This document shows positions 60,615 to 64,000 of a stretch of DNA of 64,000 nt, piece by piece. Under the pieces are notes generated by a model. It made no database searches. It saw nothing but the letters and a program-made list of their open reading frames with translations, and had not been told where the DNA came from. The stretch spans positions 434,001 to 498,000 of the forward strand of contig NZ_LOKW01000024.1 in assembly GCF_002211305.1 (NCBI RefSeq), written 5' to 3'. The translations under genes were made by a program, and so were the position numbers. Numbering within the stretch: the first letter of the stretch is position 1; each line of letters starts with the position of its first letter. This stretch comes from Rhizobium sp. R634 (GTDB taxonomy: Bacteria; Pseudomonadota; Alphaproteobacteria; Rhizobiales; Rhizobiaceae).

Positions 60615-61891
60615 GCCGCTTGCCCAGCTCTGTCCCTATGCCGCGCAATGATGATTTCCGGAAGGCGAATGTGCCCTGAGAGCAGTTCCTGAGCCAATGC
60701 ATCCCGGTTTTCGGTCAACGCCTTGCGGGTCTCCCGCTCTTTCGCAATCCGCATGTCAAATGCTTCGCCGACGGCTGCGATCTTTTGTTGCTCGGTCGTC
60801 GGTGGCTGCAAGATCTGGAGCTTCTTGAAGACCGGCATGTAAATGGTCTGGTGAGTACTGCCTTCCTGCAGGCGATCCCACTCGCGTTCCATGTGGCGGA
60901 AAACCTGAACGAGATAGGCCGGCACTAGAGCTGGCCCACAGACCCAATTTGCAAAGTCTTGGCTGGTCGCCATCGCTCGCTTCATGCGCGAGGCCTTGCC
61001 TACCGTTGCCGTACGGGAAAATACCACAGTATCCTTGGGCAGAACGCGCGCTGAGGAATTTGCTATGCCCTTAGGGGTGACGCATTCAGAAGTTTGATCG
61101 ATTTCGAGCGCGTCGAGAGCCTCGGTGTCGGCGAGCGATAACCATGGAATTTCACCGTTCCAATATTCTGCCTTTTCTCGGCTCGGTGTGTGGCCGCTTT
61201 CGAGCTTGGCTACCTTCGTCAGTGTCACGAGGTCCCAATCTGCTGGGATATGAGTGATCCCTTCGGCTACTCGTCCAAGCACCCAGCGCGACGGTAAGGG
61301 CTTTCTCGGCGCGTTCTCGCGCCGGATGCCGAGCATCAGCAATTCGCGCATCGTGGCGTACTTAGCGTCGGCAAGCGCCGCAATTAACGCCTCCGTTTTT
61401 ACGATAGCCTCCTCCACCGCAGCCAAGACCTCGGCAATCGCGCACTGTTCGGCGAGCGGCGGAAGGCTTAGGCGAGTGGCAAGAAACTCTTCTGTCGGTA
61501 CACGGTTCGCTTTCCGCGAGCCGATCGCGGCAAACTTGAAACGCCCATAGAAGCTAGGACGGGCGACTGTCTTTAGAAACCAAGACGGGTCCACTTCTCC
61601 GACAAAGTCGAACGTCGGCAGATCGAGCGTTGTTTCATATCCGTCCAGATGCGGCGGAATGATCCCGAATGCACCATTCAAACAATCGAGCTTGCTATAG
61701 GCAAACTGGCCTGCTTTGCGGATGTAGTAATTGGTCGCTTCACTTCCGCCACGATCCGAACTCGCAACGATGCCGCGCCCATAAAGTCGAATTGTCAGTT
61801 TTCTGGCATTGCTGCCGTTGCTCCCCTTAATTCGGCTTTCCTTGATGAGGTCGCCTATTTTCACTGGGGGCCAATGGAAATCACCTGACAT
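60611..61891 (-). CDS. hsdS: Type I restriction enzyme specificity (S) subunit
   Basis: DNA-recognition subunit of 426 residues with two target-recognition domains. The first runs from HWPPVKIGDLIKESRIKG to the conserved helix LPPLAEQCAIAEVLAAVEEA; the second from IPADWDLVTLTKVAKLESGH to PPTTEQQKIAAVGEAFDMRI. Start ATG 61891 has AGGAG and overlaps the hsdM end by 11 bp; ATG 61915 in frame is inside hsdM. The C-terminal tail pairs with HsdM. Confidence 0.95.
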   Translation of the reverse strand: MSGDFHWPPVKIGDLIKESRIKGSNGSNARKLTIRLYGRGIVASSDRGGSEATNYYIRKAGQFAYSKLDCLNGAFGIIPPHLDGYETTLDLPTFDFVGEVDPSWFLKTVARPSFYGRFKFAAIGSRKANRVPTEEFLATRLSLPPLAEQCAIAEVLAAVEEAIVKTEALIAALADAKYATMRELLMLGIRRENAPRKPLPSRWVLGRVAEGITHIPADWDLVTLTKVAKLESGHTPSREKAEYWNGEIPWLSLADTEALDALEIDQTSECVTPKGIANSSARVLPKDTVVFSRTATVGKASRMKRAMATSQDFANWVCGPALVPAYLVQVFRHMEREWDRLQEGSTHQTIYMPVFKKLQILQPPTTEQQKIAAVGEAFDMRIAKERETRKALTENRDALAQELLSGHIRLPEIIIARHRDRAGQAA

Positions 61892-63407
61892 AGCCCATCT
61901 CCTTGAGAAGGGCATTCATGCGTGCGGCGGCTTCATCGCGTGCCTGCTCGGCAGCCCAAAGTTTGCCAAGCTCAACTTTGACGTCAATTGGCTTTTCCGG
62001 CTCAAGCGTATCGATATAACGGGAGATATTGAGGTTGAAATCGTTCTCCTCGAGTTCTTTCAAATCCACGACCCGGCAGAAGCGGTCCTCGTTTTTCCAT
62101 GCGCGGAAGGCGTCACGGATGTCCCTGATATCGCCTTCGCCCAAGATGTTCTTTTTGGGCCGCTCCTCAAACTTCTTCGCACCGTGGATGAACAGCACCT
62201 TGCCTTTGCGTTCAGCTGCCTTCGCCTTGTTGAGGATCAAAACGGTAGCTGGGATGCCGGTGCCGGCGAACAGATTTTCCGGCAGACCGATAATGGCCTC
62301 GAACAGATCGGCTTTCAGCATCGCCTCGCGAATACGGCCGTCTCCCGAGCCGCGAAAGAGCACGCCATGCGGCATTACCACGCCGCACACGCCTTTGGCG
62401 TTGAGCGTCGCTACCATGTGCTGAACAAAGGCCATATCGCCCATATTCTTAGGCGGTATGCCGTAGATAAAGCGGTTATGACCCTTCTTCTCGGTGTCGC
62501 CTGAAACATCCTCCGCGCCCCAGCTATCCAACGAAAAGGGCGGGTTGGCGATCACGCGATCATACAGGAACAGGTTGCCATCCTGATCGAGCAGGCGTGG
62601 GTTGCGGATCGTGTCACCCTTTTCGATTCGCGCATCGCGAAGCCCGTGCAGCAGCAAATTCATCTTGGCGATAGCCCATGTGCCAAGGTTTTTTTCCTGC
62701 CCATGCAGCGTGATGTTAAGCGCTTCGCCCAGCCGCTTGCCTTCAAGCTTCGCCACATGCTCCGCGACCTGAACAAGCATGCCGCCCGAGCCGCAGGTGG
62801 GATCGCTGATGCGCATGCCGGGCTTGGGGTCCAGCAACTCGACAATCAGCCGCACGACGTGATGGGGGGTGTAAAATTCGCCACCCTTCTTGCCTGCGTC
62901 GTCCGCGAATTTATCGATCAAATATTCATAGGCGCGACCAAGCATGTCTGGCTCAGACAACGAAGCGTTCGACAAGTCGATGCGCGAGAAGTGATCGATC
63001 AGGCGCGACAAAACGCCTTCGCGGTTCTTGGCATCGCCAAGCCGTGATTCGGAGTTAAAGTCGATATTGGCCAGCACGCCTTCAATTGAAGGGTTGGCAT
63101 CTTCAATTGCGGCGCATGCCTTATTGAGATGGTCGCCAATGCCTGTGGTCAGCTTCTTGATCGATGACCAGCGCGCGCGCTCCACAAGAAAGAATTCGTG
63201 CTCGTCGGCATCATTATAGGCCACATCTTCAGGCAAGCCCTGACGGATAGCTTCCTGCGCTTCTTCTTCAAATCGATCGGACAGGCGTTTCAGAAACAGA
63301 AAGCCAAAAATGTATATCTTGTAGTCGGAACTATCGATAGACCCGCGCAGAATGTCAGCCGACCTCCAAAGATGGTTTTCAAGCTCCGAGCGTGTGAGTT
63401 TGGCCAT
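61881..63407 (-). CDS. hsdM: Type I restriction enzyme modification (M) subunit
   Basis: N6-adenine methyltransferase of 508 residues. AdoMet motif I DPTCGSGGMLVQVAEHV (about 205) and catalytic NPPF in VIANPPFSLDSWG (about 290). The N-terminal HsdM domain (LWRSADILRGSIDSSDYKIY) is complete. Methylates the host site in complex with HsdS. Preceded at a two-base gap by a further S-like gene, so an S-M-S-R order is present. Confidence 0.97.
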   Translation of the reverse strand: MAKLTRSELENHLWRSADILRGSIDSSDYKIYIFGFLFLKRLSDRFEEEAQEAIRQGLPEDVAYNDADEHEFFLVERARWSSIKKLTTGIGDHLNKACAAIEDANPSIEGVLANIDFNSESRLGDAKNREGVLSRLIDHFSRIDLSNASLSEPDMLGRAYEYLIDKFADDAGKKGGEFYTPHHVVRLIVELLDPKPGMRISDPTCGSGGMLVQVAEHVAKLEGKRLGEALNITLHGQEKNLGTWAIAKMNLLLHGLRDARIEKGDTIRNPRLLDQDGNLFLYDRVIANPPFSLDSWGAEDVSGDTEKKGHNRFIYGIPPKNMGDMAFVQHMVATLNAKGVCGVVMPHGVLFRGSGDGRIREAMLKADLFEAIIGLPENLFAGTGIPATVLILNKAKAAERKGKVLFIHGAKKFEERPKKNILGEGDIRDIRDAFRAWKNEDRFCRVVDLKELEENDFNLNISRYIDTLEPEKPIDVKVELGKLWAAEQARDEAAARMNALLKEMGYVR

Positions 63408-63409
63408 AA

Positions 63410-64000
63410 TCAGTCTTTCTTTCGGGTTCCAAAAAGGCGCGCGTTCAAAACGCCACGCGCTAACGCGCGACGAGCTGTCGCAGCATGAATGGCGGCTGCA
63501 TACGTGGCTAATGACGCACGTACGAATTCAGAGATCAGGTCCTGTTCCTCAACCGGCGGCAAACTGATTTCGAGGTTAGCGAGATCTTTTGGCGACAAAG
63601 ACAACAGGGTGGTGGCACCACGCTGGAGAAGCTCGATCTTTGGACGGAAAGCCTCACTCGAGAGAATTGCAAACAGCACTTCGCCGCGAATGGGCAGGCT
63701 GGGACGAACAATTATTATATTACCACTGGCGATCGCTCCAGCCGTCTCAGCTCCAACCATACCAAATTTCAGAACGGTTCCGCGACCGGTGATTAAAATG
63801 TCCCCCTCCCGCAACTGAAAAGGTAGAGCACGGGCCTCTGAGGGAAATGGCATCACGTCTAGCTCCGACACGGGCGTTACTAGCCCATCATCTAAGTGGC
63901 GAACGCCCACTACTGGAAAGAGGATCCCTTCCGCATTTTCGCTCCGAGTGGTACTCGCGCCAGCGAATAGCCTAGCAATATCTCCAAGGCGAAATTCTCG
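63410..64000 (-). CDS. Second S-subunit-like gene (5' part off window)
   Basis: Open to the window edge, about 196 residues visible. FRLGDIARLFAGASTTR opens a target-recognition domain; GDILITGRGTVLKFGMVGAE and LLSLSPKDLANLEISLPPVE continue it, and a helix (QDLISEFVRASLATYAAAI) ends it. This is the HsdS half-repeat pattern. Whether a first domain lies beyond 64000 cannot be seen. It is the gene just upstream of hsdM, separated by two bases, so probably co-transcribed. Confidence 0.85.
   Translation of the reverse strand, partial: REFRLGDIARLFAGASTTRSENAEGILFPVVGVRHLDDGLVTPVSELDVMPFPSEARALPFQLREGDILITGRGTVLKFGMVGAETAGAIASGNIIIVRPSLPIRGEVLFAILSSEAFRPKIELLQRGATTLLSLSPKDLANLEISLPPVEEQDLISEFVRASLATYAAAIHAATARRALARGVLNARLFGTRKKD

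Noticed and set aside
63410..64000. A half-size S subunit as a definite phase-variation cassette
   Set aside because: The gene is cut by the window edge, so its length and number of recognition domains cannot be judged.

Overview
The window looks like chromosome of a fast-growing Rhizobium (R. leguminosarum/etli group). Evidence: GC-rich core genes with alphaproteobacterial products (PodJ-type polarity factor, SLC5-type hybrid kinase, ligase-associated Lhr/PdeM pair, DUF6460, TIGR02186), rhizobial two-hairpin intergenic repeats, and a GTTC-N7-GTTC SOS box. This is inference from content; I could not search a database.

Positions 1-40.8 kb are core chromosome. In order: mscL (cut by the window edge); a CrbS/MxtR-like hybrid histidine kinase; a TetR/MFS divergent pair; a SnoaL-like protein; a GFA-family/MarR divergent pair with two matching operators; cspA; a three-gene beta-oxidation operon (fadE-fadA-fadB type, minus strand) with a 22-bp palindrome at its promoter; a DNA-3-methyladenine glycosylase; a VOC protein; podJ; a TauE/TIGR02186 pair; a DHFR-like reductase; a lytic-transglycosylase lipoprotein; a YitT-Lhr-PdeM operon; an autoregulated Rrf2-AhpD-like operon; a second YitT; a TPR methyltransferase; DUF6460, CAP and MATE genes; pyrD-DUF952; a LuxR-type response regulator (possible CrbR partner of the first kinase); an S24 repressor-protease; a SNase-like protein; TerB; a solute-binding protein; and a chemotaxis receptor ending in a CheR-tethering pentapeptide.

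At 40833 a 22-bp copy of the 3' end of a tRNA-Gly gene, including CCA, marks the left attachment site of a genomic island that runs past the right edge. Island genes are more AT-rich in places and mostly unrecognised. They include an AlpA-like regulator and a protein with the three HUH rolling-circle Rep motifs, preceded by a candidate origin palindrome. Next are a strong promoter with a leader terminator, a DUF3768 gene, an XRE regulator and several small membrane or exported proteins. An SOS-controlled DNA-repair cassette follows: SRAP, SNase and small genes on one side of the SOS box, a LigD-type ligase on the other. Further right are two large exported unknowns, a serine recombinase, and a type I restriction system (S-M-S-R plus a SprT/YgjP-like protease) cut by the window edge.

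The island thus combines mobility (attL, AlpA, HUH protein, resolvase), DNA damage handling and restriction. The intact tRNA-Gly and the integrase are expected beyond 64 kb. No rRNA, intact tRNA, CRISPR array or complete insertion sequence was seen.
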